Of a stretch of DNA of 64,000 nt, positions 42,537 to 53,138 are shown piece by piece. Within the stretch, counting starts at the first letter, position 1. Each line of letters begins with the position of its first letter. The stretch lies in contig NW_019173963.1 in the NCBI RefSeq assembly GCF_001642475.1, positions 124,001-188,000 on the forward strand. Direction: 5' to 3'. Both the position numbers and the translations under genes were made by a program. Source of the DNA: Fonsecaea monophora (taxonomy: Eukaryota > Ascomycota > Eurotiomycetes > Chaetothyriales > Herpotrichiellaceae). The notes beneath the pieces were generated by a model that was not told the origin of the DNA, searched no databases, and saw nothing but the letters and a program-made list of their open reading frames with translations.

Positions 42537-44691
42537 ATGGCCTCCCGATTCTCCATGCGTCGGCTACTCAAGCCGTTGGCGTACGGTACAGGTCTGGCCG
42601 CGGCGGGTACCGCAGGCATGTATATCATCTACCGGCCTCGAAACGTCCCGGGAGCAGAAACACTTGCACCCAAACCACCCAGACGAGACGAGCACGGAAA
42701 TATCATCCCACCCAAATTCCCCTACATCAAGACGAGAGCCGAACAGATTGCCGACCTCAAGAAATCGTCCTCGACGCCATCCTCAGAAACCTACGACCTT
42801 CTCGTGATCGGCGGTGGGGCTACAGGCACAGGCATCGCTCTGGATGCGGCAACGAGAGGCTTGAAGGTGGCCATCGTGGAAAGAGACGATTTCAGCAGTG
42901 GCACAAGCAGCAAATCCACCAAGCTTGTCCACGGTGGAGTTCGATATCTGGAAAAAGCAGTGTGGAATCTCGACTACAACCAATACCAGCTGGTGAGGGA
43001 GGCTCTGAGAGAGCGCAAGAGTTTCCTGTACACGGCGCCACATCTGTCGTCCTGGTTACCCATCATGCTCCCACTACAGGCGTGGTGGCAGGCACCATAC
43101 TTTTGGGCGGGGACGAAATTCTATGATTTCCTGGCTGGCTCCGAGGGGATTGAGAGCTCTTACTTCCTACCCAGAAGTAAGGCTCTAGAAGCCTTCCCCA
43201 TGTTGAAGAAGGAGAACCTTATTGGTGCTCTTGTGTACTACGATGGCCAGCATAACGATTCCAGGATGAACATTTCCCTGGCCATGACCGCCACATTGTA
43301 CGGGGCCACAACGGTCAATTATTTGGAAGTGACGGCCCTGGAGAAGGATGCAAACGGCAAACTTACAGGCGCTCGAGTACGAGATCTGATTGCAGAGAAG
43401 GATGGAAAGGCTAATGGTGAAGAGTTTGTTGTCAAAGCGAAAGGCATCATCAATGCGACAGGGCCATTTTCCGACGCCATCCGGCAGATGGACTCTCCCG
43501 GTGACAAGGAGATTGTTGCACCGAGCTTGGGGGTGCACGTCGTCCTTCCTGGGTACCTCAGCCCTGAAAACATGGGTCTCATCGACCCGTCCACATCTGA
43601 TGGACGAGTCATCTTCTTCCTCCCCTGGCAAGGAAATACCATTGCTGGAACAACAGATGCGCCATGTGCCATCTCTCAGAACCCAGTGGCCGGAGAGAAA
43701 GATATTGAATGGATCCTAGATGAGATCCGGACATATCTTACTCCAGAAATTGATGTTCGAAGATCGGATATCCTTGCCGCCTGGTCAGGTGAGTTTACCA
43801 TCACTAATTCACCAGAGTGAATCGATACTGACATGCGATGATGCAGGAATACGACCCCTTGTCCGTGACCCCAATTCCAAAAACACAGAATCGCTTGTTC
43901 GGAGTCATCTTGTCACCGTTTCCGACTCTGGACTGCTCACTTGCGCTGGCGGTAAATGGACGACATACCGACAAATGGCGGAGGATGCAGTCGACAAAGC
44001 AATCGAAGCATTCAAGCTGCAGCCGAAATCCATTAGCTATGTCCCAGATATCAGCGGCGTCAATGGTATTGATCCCTCGGTGGGTCTTCTGAATGGAACT
44101 TGCCAAACACATCATATCCGCTTGATTGGAGCCCACGGGTACTCGACCACTCTTTTCATCAACCTTATCCAGCACTTTGGCCTCGATCCCGATGTTGCGA
44201 AGCACTTGGCTAGCGACTATGGCGATCGAGCTTGGGATGTTGCAGCACTGGCTTCTCCTACCGACAATACCGAACACTATCCCTTGCGCGGCCAACGACT
44301 ATCATCGTTGTACCCCTTCATCGACGGTGAAGTCCGGTATGCCGTACGCAGCGAATATGCCCAAACCGCCGTCGATGTTCTCGCCAGACGCACCCGGTTG
44401 AGCTTCCTGAATGCACAGGCTGCGCTACATGCTCTGCCCAAGGTGATTGACATCATGGCCGAGGAACTGAAATGGAGCGAGAAGAGAAAACAAACAGAGT
44501 GGAAAGACACAGTTACATTCCTCGCCAGCATGGGCCTACCAAGTGACATGCTTCAGATCACTCGCGAGCAAGTGTTGAAGGGAGAGGTGTCTTCACGGTT
44601 GCTTGCCCCGGTGAAGGGTAGCTCGGAAGGTCCTGTGCCTCTGAAACCGACACTTGAGCCTGTGTCCCAGGCCCAGGGGTCTTTGCCATGA
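42537..44691 (+). CDS. GUT2: Mitochondrial FAD-dependent glycerol-3-phosphate dehydrogenase
   Basis: Two exons, 42537-43788 and 43847-44691 (698 aa). The intron is 58 nt with G|GTGAGT, TACTGAC branch and TGCAG acceptor; the join restores LAAWSGIRPLVRDP. An Arg-rich presequence (MASRFSMRRLLKPLAYG) and a hydrophobic segment (about 15-32) target and anchor it in the inner mitochondrial membrane. The FAD-binding motif is VIGGGATGTG (90-99); further landmarks are SSGTSSKSTKLVHGGVRYLEKA, FLPWQGNTIAGTTDA and LLTCAGGKWTTYRQMAEDA. A C-terminal DAO_C domain follows. It oxidises sn-glycerol 3-phosphate to dihydroxyacetone phosphate and feeds electrons to ubiquinone. With GUT1 and the aquaglyceroporin 1.3-6 kb away it completes glycerol catabolism up to glycolysis. 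Confidence 0.97.
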
Positions 44692-45433
44692 GCGTACTTT
44701 TTTTGATTCAGATACGCCTGAAAAGTTGCCGGTCGACTTGGAGCGGCACAAAAGCAAGGATGGTTGAGATTGATACCCGATGGGAAAAAAGAGGCAAGGC
44801 GTTTTGGAGTCAGTGGCTAGGGAGGGAGATTGGGGAAAAGGGTACTCGGTATACTATGCCAATACCCCGTTGCTTGTTTTGTTTTTGAAGTCCCTTTCCA
44901 TCGTGATAGTTGTTTCCAGGCAGCTTTTCCTGGAAGCGTACGAGTAGTATCGCAAGCTGTCTAGCCACATATGGGAGTTGGGAGTACCCCACGCAGCAGC
45001 CCATGCGATAATTACTCAGAAGGGTCTCATACTCCACACATTAAAGAGTATATCAACCCCAGATGGTGATTCCGACCTTTCCTGAAATGGCAAAGCGGCG
45101 GGCGGTTGGGGAAATGGGGCGCATGGGGCTGAGTGGGTCTCTCCAGGGTCAAGAATCGACCGGAGTCGGTGAACCTGAGAGCATTTGGTGTCGGGGAACC
45201 TCATCAGCTTCTCCTAAAGCTTCCATCCACCTTACAAGTAAATGACTAGAGGGGGTTGAGTGGCATCTTTATTTGATCCACGAGTCGTTGCTGCGAGGTT
45301 TCTTCATATCAAAAACACCCACGAAGGTATAAGAGACGGACGAACTCCAAGCTCTCGCTCGGTCCGCTCTTCAAGCTCCTTCACATTCGTTTTCATCCTT
45401 TGGATCCATTCACCAGCGCTACCGGATCTCAAG
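44692..45433. other. Intergenic region
   Basis: About 0.74 kb holding the GUT2 3' end and the promoter of the second MFS gene. Nothing else is recognised. Confidence 0.5.
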
Positions 45434-47243
45434 ATGCCGTTCCTCGGTATCCTCGACGACACCAAGATCCCGCACGTGCCCGGCACCGTCATCCTCGAAG
45501 AAGACGCCGCGCACTCGCAGGAGGTGACGGGCGGGCTCAAGCATGGCACGGGGCGCAACGCACACATTGTGCTGGTGCCGCAACCCTCGAACGATCCCAA
45601 CGACCCACTCAATTGGTCTTACACCAAGAAACTCACGGCCCTGGGCATCACCTGTTGGGGGTCGATCCTCTACGCCGCCGTGGTGAGCGCCATGCTGAAC
45701 TCGGCCTTTTTCGAAATGTCCATCGAGATCAACACCACCATCCCCAAGCTCGTGCTGAGCTCGGGCTACCAGACTTTGGTGATTGGCGTGACCGGCCCGC
45801 TGTTCTCGGCCCTGTCCAGGAAATGGGGCACGAGGCCGATTTTCCTGTTCGCGTCCGTCTTCTGCCTCATCGCCGACATTGTGGGCTCCTGCGTCAACAC
45901 CTACGAAGGGGTGCTCGCCTCGCGGATCCTGCAGGGCTTCGCCATTGCGCCCTACGAATCTCTGATCTTCACCCTCATCAGCGACATGTTTTTTGTGCAT
46001 GAGCGTGGCATCTACGCGTCCTGCATCAATTTCATCTTGGCTGGCATCTCCAATCTGACGGGTGTGGTTGCTGGCCCGATCGCCTCGAATATCGGATGGC
46101 GATGGCTGTAGGTTTTTTTTCTTTTCTTTTTTTTTTTCTTTCCTGCTCTCTCTTCTCTTGATGCACTTGGTGGAGGTCTTGTGGTTCTGATCCGGATCAC
46201 ACTGATCTCTCTTCCCTGGCAGGTATTACCTTCTGGTCCTCTTCGGCGGCATCCAGACCATCCTCCAGTTCCTGTTCGTCCCCGAGACCAGCTACGTGCG
46301 GGACCGGCGCTACGAGATCGACGAGGTCAAGAACGACAACCTCCAGGATCTCGCGGCACTCGAGTACCAGGAGAGACTGAATCTGGAGAAATCCGACGTG
46401 GCGGCCGCGACACACACCGAGGAGACCGAGGCGCAGCGAGCGACGTCGACAACGGCCGACGAGGCTCCCGTCTACCACAAGAAGACGTTTGTGCAGGATC
46501 TGGCCATCTTCAGCGGCACGTACTCGAACGAGAACTTTTTCCAGCTCCTCCTCGCGCCCTTTGCCGTGGTGCTCAACCTCGCCGTGTTGTGGATCCTGAT
46601 CGTCAACTCCATGTTCGTGGTCCTGTACGTGGTCATTGCGTTTTGCCTGGCGCAGCTGTTCGCCCCGCCCCCCTACCTCCTCAGCCCGGCCAGCATCGGG
46701 TACCTCTCGCTGGGACCCTTTGTGGGCGGCATCCTCGGGTCCATCATCATGGGCGTGCTCTCGGACCCGTTCATCAAGTGGTGCGCGCGGCGCAACCGCG
46801 GCGTCTACGAGCCCGAGTACCGGCTGATCCCGTGCGTGCTGGGCGTGTGCTCGGGCGTCGGGCTGATGCTGTTCGGCCACCTCGTCTCACAGGGGGCATC
46901 GCCGTACGCGTGCGCCACCGTGCACGGCCTGATGCTGTTCGGTGTCATGTTCCTGTGCATCGGCACGTCCAACTACGCGCTGGACGCATACCGGGGAATG
47001 GCCAACGAGATCTTCATCGCCAGCATGTCGGTCAAGAACCTCATCCTGTACGGCTTCAGCTACTTTGTCAACAACTGGACCGCCGCCGTCGGGCCCCAGC
47101 ACGCCTTTTACGTCTGGGGTGGCGTCGCCTTTGCGTTGGTCGCCACAGTGCCGCCCATGTTTGTCCTGGGCAAGAAATACCGCAGCTACTGGGCCCGCAA
47201 TAATTTGCTCGAGAAGATGCACGTTCGCACGCATGAGGAGTAG
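45434..47243 (+). CDS. MFS transporter, DHA1/SVOP-like
   Basis: Two exons, 45434-46107 and 46223-47243 (564 aa). The intron is 115 nt with CT|GTAGGT donor, a long T-rich tract and TGGCAG acceptor. The N-terminal tail carries the fungal signature NDPNDPLNWS before the first helix. The MFS core shows LSRKWGTRPIFLFASV (loop 2-3 motif A variant) and GPIASNIGWRWLYYLLVLFGGIQ. A long charged central loop (residues about 240-310, KNDNLQDLAALEYQERL and further) separates the two six-helix halves. The C-terminal half has GTSNYALDAYRGMANEIFI. These features are those of fungal plasma-membrane exporters or importers of small organic molecules; the substrate is unknown. It sits between the glycerol cluster and the esterase cluster. 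GC content looks higher than in its neighbours, from strong third-position G/C use. Confidence 0.9.
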
Positions 47244-47311
47244 GAGGGGAGTTATTTCTCGGGGGATGGGGAATCCGTTGATCCTGTCTTGTGGTGGCGA
47301 CTGTGGAAGAT

Positions 47312-47370
47312 GATCTATCTATCTATCTATCCATCTATCTATCTAGCTGACTGACTGACTGTCTGTCTAT
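47312..47370. repeat. (ATCT)n then (CTGA)n/(CTGT)n microsatellite
   Basis: About nine ATCT-like units with one variant, followed by CTGA and CTGT units. Tetranucleotide repeat just after the MFS gene. Confidence 0.85.
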
Positions 47371-47800
47371 AACATACCTAGCTAAGCGTTACAGAGATTG
47401 TGCCGAGCTATGACGAGCCCGTACGTGTGGGTGATTCTGAGAGTGACAGAGTGACAATCACATCGTGACTCACAAATAGACGCAGGGACCAGTCACCTTC
47501 TCCCATTTCCATTCCAAGATGCGCGATGGGTGACTCGTTAATTGGTGTATGTATCTACGGACACTGCGTAGACAAATCCCAGACTCTATGTCCATAGGAG
47601 CAGGGAAGTTGGAAATTGACGCTCACCACTGCTATCTCCCTCTATCTATCTATATTTTATATGCATGTCTATCTAGGGGTCTATTCTTCCTACATTTGCC
47701 CAAGAGTAGCCTGGCCGCCCGTGGAACCAAGAGACCATCATATCCGGGAAGGAGACTCGTGAAGGGACTCGTGTGTACCCTTTTCCTTTTTTGAGTGTGG

Positions 47801-47821
47801 AGCAGCAGCAGCAGCAGCAGC
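47801..47821. repeat. (AGC)7 microsatellite
   Basis: Seven tandem AGC units about 90 bp beyond the 3' end of the esterase gene. Confidence 0.85.
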
Positions 47822-47911
47822 ACAAAGTGTCTATTTCTCATTTGCCTCTTCTCTTTCGCCGCCACGCCATGCCGTTGGGGTATGCTACCGCCATGCAACA
47901 CCTCCCGCTTC

Positions 47912-49853
47912 TCAGAGACCCATCCTGAACCGTCCGACCGTCTCGTTCAGGCGATCAAACCCGACCTTCTCCGCAAGCTGGAGGATCGACTTGCCTCTAC
48001 CCGTCTCCAATGCTTCTGCATCCTCAACCACCCTAGCCGTCACCTTTTCCCCCTTCGAAGGGCCAAATACCTTTGCGGTCCTCTTCTCGCGCGTATACCC
48101 CGGCCAAGGCTGCTGTCCGGCCACAAACCGCATGAGATCTAGCCCGAACGCTTCGGCGGCCGCCCTCTGCGCGGGCGGCAGGTTGTGATTGTGGTTCTGG
48201 AACAGGAAGACGACGTCGAGGACGTGGGTGGCGCGACCCTGGTAGGCGCCGGCCCAGGGGTTGGGCTCGTTGAAGAAGAAGGTGAAGATTTTCGAGTTGG
48301 ATGAGGATGAGGATGGGGGGGCTGGCCAGCCGCGGGCGAAGGAGGTGGTCGCACCCAAGAAGCTGACGTCGTTGACGAAGTCGAGGAATTTGATAAACGC
48401 CGTTTCGTCGTCCAATCCCGAATCGCCAAAGCCGTACGCCTCGAGGAGGGTATCTGCAAAGTCCGGCGTCGTCGCGAGAGAGGACCGTATTGACGCCGGG
48501 AACTTTTTCCCGATACCCGGTTTCAGGTGCCCGAGCATGAATCCGAGGACGGAGGCCTATAACGGAGGTCAAGAAGACCGGTCAGCACCAGCACGCACCA
48601 GCTGCCGATGTCCACTCGAGGATGACTAAACGTACGTCAAATTCGCTGTTCCCAATCATCAAAGCATCGACCCACTGCTTGCCGGGCATGCTTCGGTCGG
48701 ATTGATCGGCCACGCCCGCAAACGTCGGCTGCACAGGGACGACTTCCCCGTCCACGGTAGGCAAGAATGCGACCGAGGGCGGCAGTTTCGCAATGATCTC
48801 GTCCATCGGCAGGGTCAGAAGCTTTTGGATCCGTTGGTCGACGTCGAGGTTTTCCAAGTCTAAGATGGACAAAACTTGTTGGTATGTGCGTTCTTGGTCC
48901 GCGGGGGTGAAGACCGGGACGAGCAGGCATGAGCCGCCTGTAGCGATGGCGCGGTGGAAAAGTGGCTCTTTGGAGTACAGGTGTAGCGTGGTGGCCACTT
49001 GAAGTGTCTCATCAGCAGCCTGTATCATCATAAAGAATGTGTGATTGGGATCAGAGGACATCGCATACCTGCTCCCGCGCTCTCGCCAATCACGGTCACC
49101 TTGTCTGGATCGCCACCAAACCCAGCAATGTGCTGCTTGACCCAGCGCAACGCTGCTTGCTGATCACGGAGTCCGCTGTTGGGTTTGTATCCCTTCTGGC
49201 GCAACTCCTCCGACGTCAACATTCCCGGGAAACCTAGACGATAGCTAATTTGTTCTCAGCAAAGTGTCTAAACGTTAGGGAGTGGTTCCCCTGTCCCCTC
49301 CCCGAATTGTTTCCTCGGCCGAAGGCTGTGACTATACGTACTTGATGCCCACGCCAATCACAGGAACCCCATTATCATGGGCCAGCTTGACGATTCTGGC
49401 GTGGTCATAGTGCGGCCAGGAGTTTGCCCCGACAACAAAGCCTCCGCCGTGTATCCAGACGAACACCGGAAGCTTTTGCTTTGCCAGGTCGACCCCGTGC
49501 TGTCCTTTCGGCACTGTGATGTTGAGATTCAAGCAGTCTAGGTCCGAGTGGACAGTCGACGGCTTGGGCATTGACTGCTGGATGAAGAGCATCTCATTGT
49601 CATAGCCATTCGGGGGAGAGAACGACGAGGGTCTGCAGATGGCGTCAATATCTCCAATACTCGGTGGGGGACAGTTGAAAATTCACCCATGACTTGTGGC
49701 ATCGACTGGGCTCTCATAGCTCGATTTCACCTGGGCTTCCGCAAGCCTGTCCTGGAGAGTGGCATATTGAACTCCGAAGAATTGGTATACGCCGTCGCCG
49801 TCAAGGCCCTTGACTGCTCCTATAGAAGGATGTTCCACCGTGACTGTCGACAT
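47912..49853 (-). CDS. Type-B carboxylesterase/lipase
   Basis: Five exons: 49853-49687, 49632-49342, 49244-49069, 48997-48636 and 48556-47912 (546 aa). Introns are 54, 97, 71 and 79 nt, all GT-AG, and joins restore family blocks such as VGINYRLGFPGML and GNSEFDASVLGFML. It is an alpha/beta hydrolase. The oxyanion loop is HGGG (117-120), the nucleophile elbow GESAG with Ser208, and a C-terminal His lies in a GRATHVLDVVFLF context. There is no signal peptide, so it is probably cytosolic. Such enzymes cleave carboxylic esters; the substrate is unknown. Neighbouring lactonase-like genes, a transporter and a Zn2Cys6 regulator suggest catabolism of an ester or lactone. A Ser-rich loop (PPSSSSSNSK) interrupts the C-terminal domain. 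Confidence 0.92.
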
Positions 49854-51138
49854 GGTGATGGTGATAGAGCCGAGTCAGGGAGAAAGCTTTTTCTTCAAAG
49901 ATGGGCCAGCCTCGTCAGGGGTCACGACACCGTATACCTAGCACGAGATAGTTTTTACCCCAACCCATCGACTTGAGGAGTCGACAGTCGACACGTCGAT
50001 TACTCTGGCTTCACTGGGTGATATCAGGTCCCACAATGTGGAGGTGCCCCACATTCCTATTCCAGCCCATTAAGGACCAGCTCCACCACTTTTCAGGAAA
50101 TGCTGCTTGGCACTGAAAGAGGAGTGTAAAAATTGGCTCGCAAGCTCACATGCGACTCAGCCCCGACCGTGCCGCTTTTATAAAGACTTCACCTCCACAC
50201 TCACCTCGCTCTCAGATATACGAGAGCGCTTTCGGTTTCATGGAGCCAGCCAGTATCCTACGCGCCCGTCGGAATATCACCTTTGAGCGCATCTTCGCAT
50301 ATGTCTTGGAAATACACAGGCTTACTGACAACATCATATGCTCAACTGAATAGACGGTATATAAATTTTACATGGACAATACGAGTATAAAAATTAGATC
50401 TAAATCATGGGCTATAGACCAGTCATATAATGCCAAGATATCTTCGTCCTAAAAGGGTGACTCTCCGACATGAAGGGGGCCTGGCCGAGGCCGAGGATCA
50501 GGCACTAGTCTCAAAACAGTACTATATGCTGGCATTGACAAAACTCCCCAGGGCCAAATTTCACAATTGATCTTGGGCACTGCAACCTTGAAGGACTCTC
50601 CATTTACAATGTGACTTGAAAACTTGTTGCAAGCTAGCCTCTTCTACGTGATAGATATCCTCCAGCCGAGAGTGGCCCAAACCTCTACAGCCAAAGCCGG
50701 TTGGTAGCCGAACCATGGCCCTCCCTAACCTCCGCATGGTCGAACATGGCTGTACATCTCAATAACGCTATTGCCCGCGTGGTCCTATATTGTTTTGTCC
50801 TGATTTAGATCCATGTCCGCGCAATCTCACAGTAGTGAGTTTGGCAGGAAGCATTGACTACTGTTACAGAGGTAGATGCGGATCTTTGGAAGGTCCCGGA
50901 CGGCAGCTTCAACATGCGTGAAAGGCAGATTTTGATCCAATATCTAAGATGCGCCCAACAGTCTGTCTAATGATTAATTCTTTTCTCTCTCAGAGTCTGC
51001 ATTCATATAAAATCACCAATACTGCAATAGATCGATAATACTGTGCGGCCTCTCGCTTTGCCCCCTTCTCACCTCTTCTTGTCAATAACCCCATCAACCT
51101 GAATACTTGTTGGACATCTCGAACCTAGGTTCAAAGCA
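49854..51138. other. 1.3-kb intergenic region, AT-rich in places
   Basis: This separates the divergent esterase and lactonase-like relic. A GAACCTAGGTTC palindrome at 51121-51132 lies just before the relic's ATG. No coding sequence is seen. Confidence 0.5.
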
Positions 51139-51903
51139 TCATGCCCCTTATCAAGCCTTCTGCTATCCTCCTTCCCCTCGTCTGCGCAGCCTCGTCAATT
51201 TTGGGTGTTTGTTCCGCGAACCCAATCGTGGGCCGCCCTGGCACTGAACCTGCCTCATACACGCTCGAAACGGTCCATCAGTTTCCTAATTTCACATGGC
51301 TTGAGATCTTGTAAGTTTTGCGCAGGCCAGATCGCTCCTCATCTTAAAGAAAGAAAAAACCCAGAAGGAATACATTGATTCTACCAGGCAATCCGCTCTA
51401 CCAGTGAAATCGTTCCGACTGATATTTCCAACGGCGTCATCTACCTCGTCGACCCAGAGGAGAATCCTGCCCCTGCCTCGGCCATCGCGCAATTTCCTCC
51501 TGGCACTTGCTTGACCGGCATCGCGGAGCTCCGTCCCGATGTTTTCTACGTCCAGTCCGTCGACGGCTTTGTGTACAATTTCACCTTTACACCGGGTTCC
51601 GCGACGCTGTGGGAGGTCGATCAACGCGATCAAGCCCGTGGTGCCGTCGTGACCAAAGTTCTGAATATGCCCGAGAACAAGATCCCGAACGGCCTGGGAG
51701 TGCTCCCGGCTGGAAGAAAGGGGAGAGGCGAATCAACCCTACTCTTGAGCGCAGATTCCGGTGGTGGAGTGGTCTATCTCATCGACGTGGTCAGTAAAAG
51801 CTACAATATAGGCATTTCCGGAGGAAACTGCGATAACTGTCGAATTCGTTCTCGAGTCGGAGCCGACGCGCGCTTTGAGCCATGTGACGGCCAAAGAAAT
51901 TGA
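51139..51903 (+). pseudogene. SMP-30/gluconolactonase-like secreted protein, damaged and truncated
   Basis: The ATG at 51139 opens a signal peptide (MPLIKPSAILLPLVCAAS type, to about residue 26) and a family N-terminus ending NFTWLE. The next conserved reading, AIRSTSEIVPTDISNGVIYLVD, starts right after the acceptor at 51376. However, the donor (GTAAGT, 51309) leaves the frame one base short, as if an A had been lost from an original GAGAATCTT. Splicing to a second CAG 17 nt further on (acceptor ending 51393) would restore the frame at the cost of about six conserved residues. The beta-propeller part (LRPDVFYVQSVDGFVYN, NGLGVLPAG, GGGVVYLIDV) then stops at about 51830, far short of a usual length near 330 aa, where an unrelated opposite-strand relic begins. 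It is very probably a pseudogene. Confidence 0.7.
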
Positions 51904-52383
51904 ATTGCTGGTTGTAAGGAATGCCTTTGGGGACACGGTGTGAGCAGCTCGAGAGTTTCTTGGTTGCGGACAGCGAAACGAGAGCGCCGAGAGCGCTCAA
52001 CCAGAAATGCAGGCCGGGGAATTCCAGCAAAGAGGATGCTTCGGGCTTGGCCGTTGATAGGGCCGCTTGGAGTTTGGGCAGCATGATGAGCGCAGTGAGG
52101 TCGGCCCCGACGTATTCGGTGGTGAGAGTTGACCTCAGGAAATTGCGAGCGTTCTCGTGAAGTGGTCTCTTCCTGGTTATCAGAGGTCGGTCATCTACCC
52201 CGAGACCTGTCCTTAGGGATCGATGCCACGGATTGTAGGAGGTCGGACGGCGCTGCAGATCTTTCACCTTGTCGTCGTCTCGTTTGGGCATGGCTTCGAA
52301 TTCTATAGGCCTCTTCTTCATCGCCCTTGGACAGCGAGGCTGACTTGGCGTCCTTGATCACAAAGTGGTATGTATTGTTCCAT
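51791..52383 (-). pseudogene. Relic of a fungal regulator-like (IRSHA-motif) gene
   Basis: Reading the minus strand from the ATG at 52383, MEQY is followed by an ATACATAC step. Removing one ATAC unit gives YHFVIKDAKSASLSK, EEEAYRIRSHAQTRRRQ, the N-terminal pattern of a large fungal family with an IRSHA-type motif often annotated as tachykinin-family or fungal-specific regulators. As written, the frame is shifted and soon stops. A second open frame then resembles the C-terminal part of the same kind of protein (EYVGADLTALIMLPKLQAAL, LLEFPGLHFWLSALGALVS). Most of the middle is missing. It ends where the lactonase-like relic ends on the other strand. Family assignment is from memory of motifs only and is uncertain; the broken state is clearer. 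Confidence 0.45.
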
Positions 52384-53138
52384 GGTCATCGGCACGGTTC
52401 GGATTCTCGAAAAAAGACATGGCTGCTACTGATCGCGACCTCTGCTTTTAAGTCGCCGACTGCAAGACGTGATGGCCGATGAGTTTGTCATTTGCTGTGG
52501 GAAACAATAACTCGCAATTGCCTCCAAGCGAGTTGACAGGGCCATACAGGGCATTCTTGATATTTTAAGAAGGTCGGCTGGACTCAGGTGGTGTAGTTAA
52601 CTTGAGCTAGAGTACTCGGCGAGTTCGGTAGCTGGGGCTGAAAGCTAATCACTATGATCCGTAGCAGTCGGCGTTGCACTATCGGCCATCAAGGTGCGGC
52701 GTCTCTCTCGTCCCGATGTTTGGCTGCTTGGCTGCTGCATGAAGCTGGGGTGGAAGAATCGTGGCTCCTCCAGCTGATCGGTCGCTGGATCCAAGGTACA
52801 GGATGTGCATGAGCAAAGACAACTCCTCCACGGTCAACGTGTCGCTCATCCGCTACTGCTCATCACTTCTGACCTCCATGGCCTGACCTTCAGTCTCGCT
52901 CTCGTCCGGATCCGGCTTCATCGTATGTAAAAGGTCAGGGATGACAGGAAGTCCAGTTGATCAACACCACCTTGTGGCCCAATGTTCATAGGCTATCGAC
53001 CTCGGCAAGGAATCATGTTGCTGGGTCGTTCTTCTCCGAAACGTCTGACCAAACTTGTCTCGTTCAGCATCAAAATCGTTCGCAGCTCTCTTTTCCCAAT
53101 CATCTTACTCAGAGTGCTGAAGCCGAGAACAAAGCACC
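52384..53138. other. Intergenic region
   Basis: About 0.75 kb with the promoter of the paraoxonase-like gene. No feature is recognised. Confidence 0.5.

Larger units (their letters stand above)
47244..47911. other. Intergenic, convergent 3' ends, rich in microsatellites
   Basis: About 0.67 kb between the MFS (+) and esterase (-) genes. It carries ATCT/CTGA repeats, a second CTAT repeat near 47638-47652 and an AGC repeat. Confidence 0.6.

Noticed and set aside
46181..47203. 340-codon plus-strand open frame within the second MFS gene
   Set aside because: Arg/Pro-rich out-of-frame reading of GC-rich coding DNA; the MFS frame has the real motifs.
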